NCBI GenBank assembly: GCA_009773075.1
Contig: WOUX01000146.1
Location: 1-5,666 of the forward strand
Length of the DNA: 5,666 nt
Source of the DNA: a bacterium
GTDB taxonomy: Bacteria; Desulfobacterota; UBA8473
Reading direction: 5' to 3'
The position numbers and the translations under genes are program-made. Of the stretch, positions 4,972-5,666 are shown piece after piece. Under the pieces are notes generated by a model. It was not told the DNA's origin, made no database searches, and was given only the letters and a program-made list of their open reading frames with translations. Position 1 is the stretch's first letter. Every line of letters starts with the position of its first letter.

Positions 4972-4980
4972 TTACCCCTC
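4969..4980 (-). promoter_or_regulatory. metG stop / dehydrogenase GTG start junction with ribosome site
   Basis: The minus strand reads GAGGGG-TAA-GTG. The purine run at 4975-4980 lies in the last metG codons, with GAGG 5 nt before the GTG. The stop and start codons are immediately adjacent, favouring coupled translation. This is what decides the GTG start. Confidence 0.6.
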
Positions 4981-5666
4981 AACCCTGGGAAAGATCGGTT
5001 CAATCTTTGATACGGTAGTGCTTTCTCCTATTTTCCCCCACTCGGTTATATCATCCAATCTCTGAGTGTGTAAATCCTCCTTTATCCCTAAAGATGCCCA
5101 TATCTTCTCAGCAGTACTCGGCATAAAGGGAAAGAGAAGGACAGTAATAACCCTCAGGGCATCTACGATATTATATAATACAGCATTCAATCTTCCTGTC
5201 TGGTCTTCTTTTTTTGCCAGGGTCCAAGGTGTGCTCTCGTCTATATACTTATTCACAGCAGCTATGAATCCCCAAATGACAATTAATGCCTTGCTAAAGG
5301 CCAGTTGATCCATCTGGTTGATTACGCCTTCAACAGTCTTTGAAGCATCACTTCTCAATCTCTCATCGATCTCTAAGTGTCCGGATGGTTTATGAAGAGC
5401 CCCCTTGAAATATTTAATAACCATTGCCAGACTGCGACTCACCAAATTTCCAAGGTCATTTGCCAGATCAGAATTCAACCTGTTAACCAAGGCGCTCTCA
5501 CTGAAATTGGCATCCAATCCGAATACCATCTCTCGCATAAGAAAATACCGAAAGGCATCGAGACCATACTTGTCTTTTAAGCTAAGGGGTTTGATGATAT
5601 TCCCAAGACTCTTGGATATCTTGTTTTTATCTATGTTCCAGTAGCCATGAACATTTAAATGATTAT
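4972..5666 (-). CDS. metG: Methionyl-tRNA synthetase, C-terminal part (start outside window)
   Basis: The frame runs off the right edge; 230 residues are visible, beginning NHLNVHGYW. MetRS charges tRNA(Met) with methionine using ATP. The class I catalytic signature KMSKS appears as KISKSLGN (KISKS at 5608-5622). It is followed by the conserved DKYGLDAFRYFLMREMVFGLD and FSESALVNRLNSDLANDLGNLVSR, leading into the alpha-helical anticodon-binding domain. NKYIDESTPWTLAKK carries the tryptophan region associated with CAU anticodon recognition. The protein ends at ...EPIFPRVEG, where many MetRS continue into a C-terminal EMAP/Trbp111-type tRNA-binding domain; that domain is absent here. The HIGH motif and zinc region lie beyond the window. 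The dehydrogenase follows without any gap. Confidence 0.96.
   Translation of the reverse strand, partial: NHLNVHGYWNIDKNKISKSLGNIIKPLSLKDKYGLDAFRYFLMREMVFGLDANFSESALVNRLNSDLANDLGNLVSRSLAMVIKYFKGALHKPSGHLEIDERLRSDASKTVEGVINQMDQLAFSKALIVIWGFIAAVNKYIDESTPWTLAKKEDQTGRLNAVLYNIVDALRVITVLLFPFMPSTAEKIWASLGIKEDLHTQRLDDITEWGKIGESTTVSKIEPIFPRVEG

Noticed and set aside
3806..5644. Several plus-strand open frames across the dehydrogenase and metG
   Set aside because: They are antisense to strongly recognisable genes and have no domain content.

Overview
The window carries bacterial housekeeping and accessory genes, nearly all on the minus strand, with moderate-to-low GC. Several traits point to an anaerobic Desulfobacterota (deltaproteobacterial) type host. 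These are a PilZ protein of the kind common in myxobacteria and deltaproteobacteria, a single-domain NADH:flavin oxidoreductase, a short MetRS, and an interspersed repeat that I recall from deltaproteobacterial genomes. This placement is inference, not proof.

Layout, read right to left along the minus strand. At the right edge lies the C-terminal part of methionyl-tRNA synthetase (4972-5666, start outside the window). It abuts a lactate/malate-dehydrogenase-family protein (3787-4971) through a TAA-GTG junction, so the two are probably co-translated. This dehydrogenase has an unusual basic N-terminal extension of about 67 residues. Facing it on the plus strand is a small PilZ-domain protein (3304-3654) with a plausible sigma70-type promoter; the two genes converge on 3655-3786, which holds several small hairpins.

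The gene-free stretch 2818-3303 holds an interspersed repeat of MITE/REP-like build (2866-3010, possibly to 3098) with imperfect terminal inverted repeats. Beyond it is the PilZ promoter region. The repeat ends 48 bp before the start codon of an Old Yellow Enzyme-type oxidoreductase (1705-2817). That gene is followed after 5 bp by truA (962-1699), the tRNA pseudouridine synthase.

Downstream of truA is a toxin-antitoxin patch. A complete vapBC pair (692-886 and 300-695) overlaps by ATGA, and a nested palindrome upstream looks like its autoregulatory operator. Next comes a 41-codon stub of a second antitoxin of the addiction-module-component family (33-158). Its C-terminal half is missing, and the reading frame stops inside a 10-bp tandem duplication at the left edge. 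The adjoining sequence resembles the end of a small mobile or REP-type element.

I see no complete novel defence or metabolic system. The observations most worth checking are the truncated antitoxin at the element boundary, the extended and atypical dehydrogenase behind metG, the three-cysteine tail of the flavin oxidoreductase, and the repeat upstream of it.
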